The notes under the pieces were generated by a model that worked only from the letters and a program-made list of their open reading frames with translations, was not told the DNA's origin and searched no databases. DNA of 61,350 bases from Candidatus Ozemibacter sibiricus (GTDB taxonomy: Bacteria; Muiribacteriota; Ozemobacteria; Ozemobacterales; Ozemobacteraceae), in NCBI GenBank assembly GCA_003327425.1, contig QOQW01000013.1, forward strand, positions 1 to 61,350, in the 5' to 3' direction. The stretch's first letter is position 1, and the number at the start of each line of letters is the position of its first letter. Below are positions 17,616 through 25,944 of the stretch, piece after piece. The translations under genes and the position numbers were made by a program.

Positions 17616-17713
17616 GGGCCCTGACGGCGATGCACGGCACCACGAAGCTGCGCGGAAGGGACGGCCGGGCCAGCCGGGGCGCGGCACCGGCGAGGAAAGC
17701 GAGGCCACGATGA
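17612..17713 (+). CDS. Possible 33-aa bridge ORF between luxE- and luxC-like genes
   Basis: Starts at an ATG overlapping the luxE-like stop (ATGA) and ends at a TGA overlapping the luxC-like start (ATGA), filling the 94-nt gap exactly. The product would be basic (about nine Arg/Lys) with no known domain. The SD is weak. It may be a small protein, a coupling device, or chance. Confidence 0.35.
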   Translation: MRALTAMHGTTKLRGRDGRASRGAAPARKARPR

Positions 17714-20295
17714 TCGGGTATACCCTGGCCTTCGGCCACAAAGTTCCCCCCACCCCACCGGTCGAAGACGGGCTGCAGAGCCTGCTCGCCGAGGCCCGAG
17801 CGGCCGCGCGGCGCGCCGCCGACACCCCCATCGAGAAGACCCTGGAAGTCCTCGATCGGGCCAGTCGCCGGTGGGCCGACCCCGCCGATCCCCTCCGGCG
17901 GAAGGCCCTGGAAGAGCTGCCCGACCGGATCGGGTTCAGCCGCGCCATGGTCGAGGAAGGGCTGGCGACGGTGGCGGCGATCTGTTCGCGCGCTTCGCTC
18001 GAACGTCGCCTGCTGGGCGAACTGGGCGGCAAGCACTTCCGTCAGACCTGGCAGGCCCGCCCCGGACTGGACCACGACGTGCTGGCCGTGCCGCGCGGCG
18101 TGGTGGTGCATCTGGCCGCGGGCAACGTCTTCGTCGGCGCGGTCGACAGCCTGGTGGCCGGCATCGTCACCGGCAATGCCAATCTGTTGAAGATGTCGAG
18201 GGTCGACCCGCTGTTCCCGATCCTGTTCCTGGAAAGCCTGCGCGAGTGCGATCCCGAGGGATACGTCTGGCCCAACCAGGCGGCCTTCCTCTGGCGAGGC
18301 GGCGACCTGGCGGTGGAAGGGCCGCTGTTGAGCGCCGACCTGACCGTGGTCTTCTGGGGCGGGCAGGAAGCCCTGGCCGCCGTGCGGTCGCGCCTCGGCC
18401 CGGCCACCCGGCTGATCGAGAACGGGCCCCGCTATTCGTTCGCGGCGGCCGAGGGCGAGTATCTGGAACAGGCGCTCGACGCCCCGCTGTTGCGGGGGCT
18501 GGCGCTCGACCTCTGCCGCTGGGATCAGCAGGCCTGCTCGTCGCCGCAGATGGTCTACGTGATCGGCGGCCGGCCGGGCCTGGTGCATACCCTGATGGAC
18601 CGCCTGGCCCCGGTGCTCGACGACCTCGAGCGCACGCTGCCCCTGGGGCGGCTGTCGTTCGACGAGAAGGTCGAGATCCGCCGGGTACGGGAGCTGGCGA
18701 TGATGGCCGAGGCCAAAGGCCAGGGCCGCCTGGTGGCGCCGGCCCCGTTCATCTACACCCTGATCGCCTCGAACGATCCTGCCTTCCGCATCTCCTGCCT
18801 GAACCGCACGCTGTTCTTCGCCCAGGTGCCCAGTCTCGAGGCCCTGCTCGAGCAGGCGGCGCCGGTGGCCTCGTATCTGCAGACGGTCGGCCTGGTCGTG
18901 GCGCCGACCCACCGGGCCGAATGGGAACGCCGCCTGCTGGAGATCGGCGTCAAGCGCCTGACGGAATGGGGCGGGATGAGCCAGGGCAGCGACGGAGCCC
19001 CGCATGAAGGCGCCTACCTGCTCGGGCAGCTGGTCAACTGGGTCAGCCGGGAACATCTGCCGGAAAAGCGGCTCACCAAGCTGCTGCGCGAGATCCGGGC
19101 CGCCCCCTACTACGCCCGCCTGCTCGCCGATCTTCCTGGCGAAACGCCGGATTTCACGGCCATTCCCCTGCTCGACCGGGCCACCTTCTATGCCCATTGC
19201 CCGCCGAAATCGCACGACATCCTGACCGGGCCGATGCGCGATGCGTATGTCTACACCTCGGGCGGCACGACCGGCGATCCCAAGGTCACCTTGTACTCGA
19301 ACCGCGAATATCGCACCGCGACCGACGTGCTGGCCTTCATCTACCGCACGGCCGGCCTCACCCCCGACGACGTGGTGGGCAACCTGTTCATCGCCGGCTT
19401 CCTGTGGACCAGCTTCAACGTGGCCGGCCGGGCGCTGGAGAACATCGGCTGCCTCAATCTGCCGATCGGCGGGGCCACCGAATTCGCCCAGACCATCAAG
19501 TATCTCGAGATGTTCGAAGCCACCGGCGTGGTGGGGCTGCCCTCGATCATCGTCAAGCTGGCCGAGGAGGTGCGGGCGCGGGGGTCGCCGCTGCGGATCC
19601 GCAAGATCTTGTACGGGGGCGAGCACATGCGGCCGCAGACGGCCGAGTTCCTGAAGCAGACGCTGGGGGCGGAATGGGTGCGCTCGGCCGGCTACGCCTG
19701 CGTCGATACTGGGCCGATCGGCTTCCAGTGCCCGCACCTGACGGGGGCGGTCCACCACGTGCTCGAGGACTACCAGTTCGTCGAGATCCTGCATCCGGTC
19801 GATCAGCGGCCCTGTTCGGTGGGCACGGTCGGCGAGATCGTGGCCACCAACCTCGATCGGGTACTGATGCCGGTGGTGCGCTACCGCACCGGCGATCTGG
19901 GCCGCTGGGTGAGCATGGCCGAGTGCCCCTGCGGCTTCCGGGGGCGCACGTTCGAGCTGCTGGGGCGGTGCGATGATCAACTGGTGATCGGCGGCATCAA
20001 CCTGCTGCCGCCCGATGTGGCGGCCGGCCTGGCGTTGCTGCCTGGGGTCAGCCCCAATTTCCAGGTGGTGGCCCGCACCCAGGATCGTCACGACCTGCTG
20101 GTGGTGCGCCTAGAGGCGGAACACCCCCTGCCCGACGCGACGGTCATCGAGGCGCTGAAGAAGGGAAGCTACAAGATCGCCGAGGCCTTGACCAAGCGCT
20201 GGCTGGTCATCGAGATCGAGTGGTTCAAGCCGGGCGGCATCCCCCGCAACCCGCGCACCGGGAAACTGAAGACGATCATCGAAGAGCGATCGTGA
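17710..20295 (+). CDS. LuxC-type acyl-CoA/acyl-protein reductase fused to a PaaK-like adenylating domain
   Basis: 861 aa, about twice the length of LuxC. Residues 1 to about 435 are LuxC-like (NADPH-dependent reduction of an activated acyl group to aldehyde). They include HLAAGNVFVGAVDS and WDQQACSSPQ, where Cys276 is the likely acyl-accepting residue (compare Cys286 of V. harveyi LuxC, from memory), and the IGVKRLTEWGGM closing segment. Residues about 445-861 form a second adenylate-forming domain related to phenylacetate-CoA ligase. It has TSGGTTGDPK at 516-525, YRTGDLGRW, and GRCDDQLVIGGINL at the hinge. The operon therefore has two separate acyl-activating modules for one reductase. The product could be a fatty aldehyde, alcohol or acylated compound (inference). 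Confidence 0.88.
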   Translation: MIGYTLAFGHKVPPTPPVEDGLQSLLAEARAAARRAADTPIEKTLEVLDRASRRWADPADPLRRKALEELPDRIGFSRAMVEEGLATVAAICSRASLERRLLGELGGKHFRQTWQARPGLDHDVLAVPRGVVVHLAAGNVFVGAVDSLVAGIVTGNANLLKMSRVDPLFPILFLESLRECDPEGYVWPNQAAFLWRGGDLAVEGPLLSADLTVVFWGGQEALAAVRSRLGPATRLIENGPRYSFAAAEGEYLEQALDAPLLRGLALDLCRWDQQACSSPQMVYVIGGRPGLVHTLMDRLAPVLDDLERTLPLGRLSFDEKVEIRRVRELAMMAEAKGQGRLVAPAPFIYTLIASNDPAFRISCLNRTLFFAQVPSLEALLEQAAPVASYLQTVGLVVAPTHRAEWERRLLEIGVKRLTEWGGMSQGSDGAPHEGAYLLGQLVNWVSREHLPEKRLTKLLREIRAAPYYARLLADLPGETPDFTAIPLLDRATFYAHCPPKSHDILTGPMRDAYVYTSGGTTGDPKVTLYSNREYRTATDVLAFIYRTAGLTPDDVVGNLFIAGFLWTSFNVAGRALENIGCLNLPIGGATEFAQTIKYLEMFEATGVVGLPSIIVKLAEEVRARGSPLRIRKILYGGEHMRPQTAEFLKQTLGAEWVRSAGYACVDTGPIGFQCPHLTGAVHHVLEDYQFVEILHPVDQRPCSVGTVGEIVATNLDRVLMPVVRYRTGDLGRWVSMAECPCGFRGRTFELLGRCDDQLVIGGINLLPPDVAAGLALLPGVSPNFQVVARTQDRHDLLVVRLEAEHPLPDATVIEALKKGSYKIAEALTKRWLVIEIEWFKPGGIPRNPRTGKLKTIIEERS

Positions 20296-20363
20296 TCGGG
20301 AGCCACCGCTGGTGAGCCGCCACCGGCCGAGGGTTCCGGAGGCTGCCCTGGCCGAACTGGCGG

Positions 20364-20987
20364 TCAGCGTTGTTCGAGCGCCTGCTTGAGGGCTTCGCCG
20401 GCTTGACGCAGGCGGCGAGCGGCTTCGACCCGCTCCCGGATGGAAGGCAGGCCGATCTTCTGCAGGAGGTCGCCGTCGCCACTGGGTTCGGGAGGGGCCT
20501 GGTTGAAGGCCAGTTCCGACACCCAGCCCTGGTAGCCGACGCCGGCGCTGTCGGTGCCGACCAGGCGGAACCAGCGCACGCCGTCGATGATGGCCCAGTC
20601 TTCCCCGCGCGGGACCGCCACCGCGGCCGGGCCGGCGGCGGGACGCCAGCGTTCCCGGACCAGGCGATCGAGCGAGATTCCTTCGTGCAGGCAGAAGACG
20701 AACAGCCCGATGACGCCGCAGATCACGGCATACCGCCCCGCCGCGAAGGATGAGCGGGGCGACGCGACCGCGAATGCAGCGGCATCCGGTTCTTCGGCGA
20801 CCCCGGGATGGGCGGAGGCGGCCTCGGCGGCTCGCTCGCGGACGGCGGCCCGGACGGCTTCGCCGAGGGCGGCGGCTCCCTCGTCGGCCATGGCCTTGAA
20901 CCGCGCGAAGAAGAGACGGCCGAACGCCATGCCGAAACTGACCACCAGCAGGACGAAGAACAACGGATCGATGTCGGAGAGCGGCAT
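20364..20987 (-). CDS. Membrane protein with SH3-like extracellular domain, function unknown
   Basis: 207 aa. Hydrophobic segments are at about residues 9-25 and 87-105. Between them is an Ala/Glu-rich helix. After the second segment a domain contains WFRLVGTDSAGVGYQGWV, which resembles bacterial SH3-like wall-binding repeats. The C-terminus is a charged helix. It ends 68 bp from the convergent luxC-like gene and lies 18 bp after the pilin-like gene, so these two are probably co-transcribed. Not recognised beyond this. Confidence 0.7.
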   Translation of the reverse strand: MPLSDIDPLFFVLLVVSFGMAFGRLFFARFKAMADEGAAALGEAVRAAVRERAAEAASAHPGVAEEPDAAAFAVASPRSSFAAGRYAVICGVIGLFVFCLHEGISLDRLVRERWRPAAGPAAVAVPRGEDWAIIDGVRWFRLVGTDSAGVGYQGWVSELAFNQAPPEPSGDGDLLQKIGLPSIRERVEAARRLRQAGEALKQALEQR

Positions 20988-21005
20988 GACTGGCGCTTCC
21001 CGGGG

Positions 21006-21326
21006 TCAGGGGTGGGCGCGGCAGACTACGCGACCGGACGGGTCAAGGGTATAGGAACAGGGGCACCCTGGCGGGGTAGGCAGACCGCCGGGGAACAGCC
21101 GCCCCAGATCGAGCTGCTTCATCGGTTCGTTCTGGATGGCATGGAGCTGCAGCGCCTGTTCGATGGCGGTACGGGTGGCCTGGCAGCGCGCTTCCCAGCT
21201 GCGGTCGATGGCGGTACGGGGGTCCTGGCCCGTCGTGGTCACCCCTTGCCGCGCGAGCTGGGCCGCGAGAAAGGCGATGACCAGGATGCCCAGCACCAAC
21301 AGGATGATGGATGATCCTCTTTTCAT
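21006..21326 (-). CDS. Small membrane-anchored protein with pilin-like C-terminus
   Basis: 106 aa. An N-terminal signal anchor (residues 5-24) is followed by a helix (ARCQATRTAIEQALQLH). The C-terminal motif GCPCSYTLDPSGRVVCRAHP resembles the disulphide-closed ends of type IV pilin-like and ComGC-like proteins. It lacks a normal prepilin cleavage motif, so it is not a clear pilin. The ATG at 21326 lies directly before the hydrophobic segment; an in-frame start 12 codons earlier is possible. Confidence 0.65.
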   Translation of the reverse strand: MKRGSSIILLVLGILVIAFLAAQLARQGVTTTGQDPRTAIDRSWEARCQATRTAIEQALQLHAIQNEPMKQLDLGRLFPGGLPTPPGCPCSYTLDPSGRVVCRAHP

Positions 21327-21384
21327 AGGTTCGATGATAGAACAGCCCAGCCTCTCCCGCAACCCTCATTCCCTCCTACCCGAT

Positions 21385-21840
21385 TCATCGGTGAGTGGAA
21401 GAAGACGAGGCCGGAGTCAAGCGCAGCCGCATCAGCCGATGGGGGATGCCTGCCTCGAAGAAGCGATCCCCTTCGGCCTGGAACCCGAGGCGGGTATAGA
21501 AGGGAATCACCTGTTCCTGCGCATGCAGGAACACCTCGACATGGCCGGCCGCCCGGGCGATGGCCAGCACCGCCGCCATCAAGGCCCGGCCGAGGCCCTG
21601 GCCGCGCCAGGCGGGCAGGACGGCGACCCGCCCGATCTGGCCGTCAGGGAGCAGGCGGGCGGTGCCGATCGGCCGGCCGGCGGCATCGCAGGCCAGGACA
21701 TGCCGGGCGGTGGGATCCAGACCGTCGAGTTCCAGTTCGCGGGGAACCTGCTGCTCCTCGACGAAGACGGCGAAGCGAACGGCGGAGAGCGCGGCGGCGT
21801 GCGTGGCCCACCGCACCTCTTCGATCCGGCACTGGTCCAT
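21385..21840 (-). CDS. GNAT family N-acetyltransferase (ElaA/YjcF type)
   Basis: 151 aa single-domain GNAT. The acetyl-CoA-binding loop is WRGQGLGRALM (motif A, V/I-x-x-x-x-R-G-x-G-x-G/A). The N-terminal RFAVFVEEQQVPRELELDG and the end FYTRLGFQAEG are typical of the ElaA/YjcF group. The start at 21840 has AGGAGGAAG upstream. It is divergent from prs. Confidence 0.85.
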   Translation of the reverse strand: MDQCRIEEVRWATHAAALSAVRFAVFVEEQQVPRELELDGLDPTARHVLACDAAGRPIGTARLLPDGQIGRVAVLPAWRGQGLGRALMAAVLAIARAAGHVEVFLHAQEQVIPFYTRLGFQAEGDRFFEAGIPHRLMRLRLTPASSSSTHR

Positions 21841-21875
21841 GACCTTCTTCCTCCTGGCCAACGGGCTTTTCCAGG

Positions 21876-21904
21876 TTGACATTTCCCGGGCGTGCTTCAA
21901 TAAT
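21876..21904 (+). promoter_or_regulatory. Sigma70-type promoter of prs
   Basis: TTGACA, 17 nt, AATAAT: a full-consensus -35 and a 5/6 -10. Predicted start near 21911, about 24 nt before the prs ATG, with the SD GGAAGG in between. Confidence 0.8.
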
Positions 21905-21934
21905 AAGCCCGAACCCACGGGAAGGAAAACTGCC

Positions 21935-22876
21935 ATGATCGATACCCTGAAGATCTTTGCCGGTTCTTCGCATCAGGCCTTCACCGAGGAGATCTGCCGC
22001 CATCTCGGCATCATGCCTGGCCGCCTCGAGGTCAGCCGGTTCTCGAACGACAATCTGTGGATCCAGATCCGCGAGAACGTGCGCGAGCGCGATGTGTTCG
22101 TCGTGCAGTCCTTCACCGAGCCGGTCAGCGACCATATCCTCGAGCTGTTCATCATTCTCGACGCGTTGCGCAGCGCCTCGGCCAAGCGGATCACCGCCGT
22201 CATCCCCTACTTCTCCTATGCGCGCTCCGACAAGAAGGACGCCCCGCGCATCTCGATCACCGGCCGGCTCGTCGCCGATCTGCTGCGGACGGCGGGCGCC
22301 GACCGGGTGCTGACCATGGATCTGCATTCCGATCAAGTACACGGGTTCTTCAGCATGCCGGTCGATCACCTGACCGCCATTCCCACCATCGCCAGCCATG
22401 TCCGCCGGCAGTATCCCCTCGACCAGGCCGTGGCGGTGGCCACCGATGCGGGCGCCGCCAAGCGCGTGGGCCGGTTCGCCGAGTATCTGAACATTCCGAT
22501 GGCCATCATCGACAAGCGGCGCGTGAGCGACACCAAGGTCAAGCACGGGCTGGTCGTCGGCGAGGTGGCCGACCGCGATGCCTTCATCTTCGACGACGAG
22601 ATCGCCGCCGGCAGCACCGTCGTCTCGACCGTCCAGATCCTGCGCGACGCCGGCTGCCGGTCGATCTACGCGGCCGCGACCCACACCGTCCTGTGCGGGC
22701 CAGCGGTCGAACGCTTGCGGGAATGCCCGGTGCAGGGCATCATCGGCACCAACACGGTGGCCCTGCCCGACAGCAAGCGGCTGCCCAAGCTGACCACCCT
22801 GAGCGTGGCGCCGCTGTTCGCCGAGGCGATCAAGCGCATCCACACCGGCGAAAGCGTGGGAGCCCTCTTCACCTGA
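21935..22876 (+). CDS. prs: Ribose-phosphate pyrophosphokinase (PRPP synthetase)
   Basis: 313 aa, standard length. It makes PRPP from ribose 5-phosphate and ATP for nucleotide, His, Trp and NAD synthesis. Conserved elements are KIFAGSSH near the start, FSNDNLWIQI, the FTEPVSDHILEL segment, IPYFSYARSDKKD (ATP flexible-loop region) and FIFDDEIAAGST (the ribose-5-phosphate/PRPP loop). Good SD 9 nt upstream. It precedes nadE, which fits a role in NAD supply, though 238 bp separate them. Confidence 0.96.
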   Translation: MIDTLKIFAGSSHQAFTEEICRHLGIMPGRLEVSRFSNDNLWIQIRENVRERDVFVVQSFTEPVSDHILELFIILDALRSASAKRITAVIPYFSYARSDKKDAPRISITGRLVADLLRTAGADRVLTMDLHSDQVHGFFSMPVDHLTAIPTIASHVRRQYPLDQAVAVATDAGAAKRVGRFAEYLNIPMAIIDKRRVSDTKVKHGLVVGEVADRDAFIFDDEIAAGSTVVSTVQILRDAGCRSIYAAATHTVLCGPAVERLRECPVQGIIGTNTVALPDSKRLPKLTTLSVAPLFAEAIKRIHTGESVGALFT

Positions 22877-23070
22877 CCTCCTGCCTACCGGCCCCGCCGC
22901 GCGGAAAGCGAGCCGAGAACGACGGCGCTGGGGCCCGGACGGTGACAGGGCGCTTCGCCCCGCGCGGCAGATCAGGCGACGACAGGCCCCGGGCGCACCT
23001 CAGGCCGGGCAACGACAGGAAGGGGCCGGCCGGTCTCGCCGGCCGACCACCACCGAGCAGAGGAGATGAC

Positions 23071-23118
23071 ATGAACAGCCGAGCGAACCCCATCGACCGA
23101 GAGGGACGACAGTCATGA
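23071..23118 (+). CDS. Possible 15-aa leader ORF before nadE
   Basis: ATG with a strong SD (AGGAG, about 6 nt upstream). It encodes [15 protein letters not shown] and stops at a TGA that overlaps the nadE ATG (ATGA). The SD is better than that of nadE itself, so nadE translation may depend on termination of this ORF. The rest of the 22877-23070 gap shows only GC-rich inverted repeats near 23031-23055. Confidence 0.4.
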   Translation: MNSRANPIDREGRQS

Positions 23119-25196
23119 CCCGTGGCGTGCCGTTCCATTCGATCTATGCCCATGATTTCGTGCGGGTGGCGGTCGCCGTGCCGGAGGTAGCCCTGGCCAA
23201 CCCCGCCGCCAACCTCCGGCAGACCCTGGCGCTGGCCAGACGGGCAGCGCAGCAGCAGGCGGTCCTGGTCGTCTTCCCCGAACTGGGATTGACCGGATAC
23301 AGCCTCGACGATCTGTTCCAGCAGGAGGTGGTGCTCGGGCGCGCCGCCGACGCGCTTCTCGAGCTGCGCAGCGCCAGCACCGACCTCGACCCCGTGCTGG
23401 TGGTGGGCCTGCCCTGGCGGTGCCAGGGCCGCCTGTTCAACTGCGCCGCCGTGGTACATCGGGGCCGGATTCTGGGCTTGATTCCGAAGACCTACCTGCC
23501 CAATTATCGGGAATTCTACGAGAAACGGCAGTTCTGCCCGGCCGCCGCCGCGCCGGCCGCCGCTGTCGAGATCGAGGGGGAACGGGTGCCCTTCGGCAAT
23601 CATTTGCTGTTCCGGGCCGTGACCGTGCCCCACTTCGCGTTCGCTGTGGAGATCTGCGAAGATCTGTGGTCGCCCATCCCGCCGAGCACCTTCGCCGCCC
23701 TGGCCGGCGCCACCGTGCTGGTCAACCTGTCGGCCAGCAACATCACCATCGGCAAGGCCGAGTACCGGCGGGCCCTGGCCGCCTCGCAATCGGGGCGGTG
23801 TCTGGCCGGCTACCTGTATGCGGCGGCAGGGTTCGGGGAATCGACGACCGATCTGGCCTGGGACGGCCACGGCATGATCTTCGAGAACGGCCGGCTGGTG
23901 GCCGAGACCACGCGGTTCGCACCGCAGGCCGAGCTGGCCCTGGCCGACCTCGACCTCGGCCGCCTCGTGCAGGAGCGGCTGCGGGTGACCAGTTTCGCCG
24001 ACACTGCGGTGGCGCACCAGAGCCAGGTCGGGTGCGTGCAGGAGGTCGCGTTCGAGCTGGCGCTGCCGCGCGGCCGGGTGCCGCTGCTGCGCCCGCCCGA
24101 GCGCTTCCCCTATGTGCCGAGCGACCCGGCCCAGCGCCACCGACGCTGCGAAGAGGCCTACCACATCCAGGTGACCGGCTTGCAGCGCCGCCTGTGCAGC
24201 ACCGGCTATGACACCCTGGTGGTCGGCGTGTCCGGCGGGCTCGATTCGACTCAGGCCCTGCTGGTGGCCGCCAAGACGATGGATCGCATGGGCCTGCCTC
24301 GCTCCCAGATCCGGGGCTATACGATGCCGGGCTTCGCCACCAGCCGCCGCACCCACCACAATGCCCTGGCCCTGATGAAGGCGCTCGGGGTGCATGCCGA
24401 AGAGATCGACATCCGGCCGGCCTGCCGCCAGATGCTGAAAGACCTGCGGCACCCGTTCGCCCAGGGACAGCCGGTCTATGACCTCACCTTCGAGAATGTC
24501 CAGGCCGGCGAGCGCACGTCGCACCTGTTCCGGCTGGCCAACCAGCATCGAGCGCTGGTGCTGGGCACCGGCGACCTCAGCGAGCTGGCGCTCGGCTGGT
24601 GCACCTACGGGGTGGGCGATCACATGTCGCACTACAACGTCAACGCCTCGGTCCCCAAGACGCTCATCCAGCACCTGATCCGGTGGGTGCTCGCCACCGG
24701 CCAGTGCGGAGAGGCGGCGGCGCCCGTGCTGCGCTCGATCCTGGACACCGAGATCTCCCCCGAACTGGTGCCCGGCGCCGGTCGCCGCGGACGGGCCGGC
24801 GAACGCCAACCCGCCCAGAGCACGGAGAGCATCATCGGGCCTTTCGACCTGCAGGATTTCCACACCTACTATGTGACCCGGTTCGGATTCCGTCCCAGCA
24901 AGGTGGCGTTCCTGGCCCATCAGGCCTGGGGCGAGGCCAGCCCCAGCCCCTGGCCGGACGACCTGCCGGCCGCGCACCGCCACGTCTACGATCTGGCGAC
25001 CATCAAAAAATGGCTGCGGGTGTTCCTGCAGCGGTTCTTCGGGTCGTCGTCGCAGTTCAAACGATCGTGCGTGCCGAATGGGCCCAAGGTCGGGTCGGGC
25101 GGCTCGCTGTCGCCGCGGGGCGACTGGCGGGCCCCCAGCGATGCCGAAGCGACCGCCTGGCTCGAAGAGCTGGAGGAGAACGTTCCCGACCGGTGA
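23115..25196 (+). CDS. nadE: Glutamine-dependent NAD+ synthetase
   Basis: 693 aa, the large form with both domains. The N-terminal nitrilase-type glutaminase (about 1-310) has the triad Glu56 ([10 protein letters not shown]), Lys125 ([11 protein letters not shown]) and Cys181 (EICEDLW). The C-terminal synthetase has the ATP pyrophosphatase P-loop GVSGGLDST at about residue 373. It converts NaAD, ATP and Gln to NAD. It starts overlapping the 15-aa leader ORF. The last ~60 residues are basic and low in conservation. Confidence 0.95.
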   Translation: MTRGVPFHSIYAHDFVRVAVAVPEVALANPAANLRQTLALARRAAQQQAVLVVFPELGLTGYSLDDLFQQEVVLGRAADALLELRSASTDLDPVLVVGLPWRCQGRLFNCAAVVHRGRILGLIPKTYLPNYREFYEKRQFCPAAAAPAAAVEIEGERVPFGNHLLFRAVTVPHFAFAVEICEDLWSPIPPSTFAALAGATVLVNLSASNITIGKAEYRRALAASQSGRCLAGYLYAAAGFGESTTDLAWDGHGMIFENGRLVAETTRFAPQAELALADLDLGRLVQERLRVTSFADTAVAHQSQVGCVQEVAFELALPRGRVPLLRPPERFPYVPSDPAQRHRRCEEAYHIQVTGLQRRLCSTGYDTLVVGVSGGLDSTQALLVAAKTMDRMGLPRSQIRGYTMPGFATSRRTHHNALALMKALGVHAEEIDIRPACRQMLKDLRHPFAQGQPVYDLTFENVQAGERTSHLFRLANQHRALVLGTGDLSELALGWCTYGVGDHMSHYNVNASVPKTLIQHLIRWVLATGQCGEAAAPVLRSILDTEISPELVPGAGRRGRAGERQPAQSTESIIGPFDLQDFHTYYVTRFGFRPSKVAFLAHQAWGEASPSPWPDDLPAAHRHVYDLATIKKWLRVFLQRFFGSSSQFKRSCVPNGPKVGSGGSLSPRGDWRAPSDAEATAWLEELEENVPDR

Positions 25197-25250
25197 GGCC
25201 GGTGTCGGGGCGAGGGGGGCGTCGCCACCCATGGCGAGGCTTCCGGCGAG

Positions 25251-25270
25251 GGGAATGCCGCAGGCATCCC
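25251..25270 (+). terminator. Possible hairpin after nadE
   Basis: GGG-A-ATGCC pairs with GGCAT-CCC around GCA, with one bulged A. It lies in the convergent nadE/STAS gap. No T run follows, so it is a weak candidate. Confidence 0.25.
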
Positions 25271-25417
25271 GACGGCCGGTCTGACGTGACCGCCGGGCCG
25301 CTGTCCGTGCGCCGGCAGCCATTCGCGCCACAGGGGCAGTAGCCCGCCGACGGCGTTCAGACGAGCGTTCGGGGGGGGTGGCGGACGACCGACCTCAGAC
25401 GGCCGGGCGCCGAGCCG

Positions 25418-25759
25418 TCAGCTCAGGGCGCGACGGGCTTCCTCCATGGTCAGGATCTGGCTGACCAGGTTGAGCAGGCCGGCGGCCTCGAGGATGGCTC
25501 GCAGGTCGTTGCGAACATCGACGAACCACATCTCCGCCCCGGCATTGTCGATCAGATCGAAGGTATCGATCAACTCGCTCATGCCCAGGCTGTTGACCCG
25601 ATTGACCTCGGCAAAGGAGATGACCACGTTCTTGTTGCCCTGTGCGAGCACGGTCTTGACCGCGTTCTTGATCGCGACCCCGAGGTCGCGCTCCAGATAG
25701 CCCGATGGGACCAGCAGAACGCTGTTGGTGGTGAAATCTTCGATGCGTACGTTGTCCAT
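25418..25759 (-). CDS. STAS-domain anti-sigma factor antagonist
   Basis: 113 aa, a single STAS domain (SpoIIAA/RsbV type). The phosphorylatable Ser is expected at residue 57 in EVNRVNSLGMSELI. In partner switching, the dephosphorylated antagonist binds an anti-sigma kinase and frees its target; a SpoIIE phosphatase reactivates it. It is transcribed downstream of the two SpoIIE proteins on the same strand but has its own promoter. The ATG at 25759 was chosen because the sequence before it is promoter, not STAS. Confidence 0.9.
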   Translation of the reverse strand: MDNVRIEDFTTNSVLLVPSGYLERDLGVAIKNAVKTVLAQGNKNVVISFAEVNRVNSLGMSELIDTFDLIDNAGAEMWFVDVRNDLRAILEAAGLLNLVSQILTMEEARRALS

Positions 25760-25789
25760 AGAAAATGGAATCCCTGAGGTTCCGGAAGC

Positions 25790-25818
25790 ACTATACCATG
25801 TTTTCTTCCCGGATGCAC
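25790..25818 (-). promoter_or_regulatory. Promoter of the STAS gene
   Basis: Minus strand GTGCAT, 17 nt, TATAGT, giving a start near 25783 and a 24-nt leader. The -10 is good and the -35 is weak. Confidence 0.5.
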
Positions 25819-25944
25819 CCCCGAGCCGCTCCGACCAGCCACCTTCACGCCGCGGTCTGAAGCTGTCTTGGGGAAGGGGGTCCGGCGGGCTCCTCATCGC
25901 CAACCGCTCTCATCCTCATTCGCTCGCGGCGGCGGGCCGCAGGG

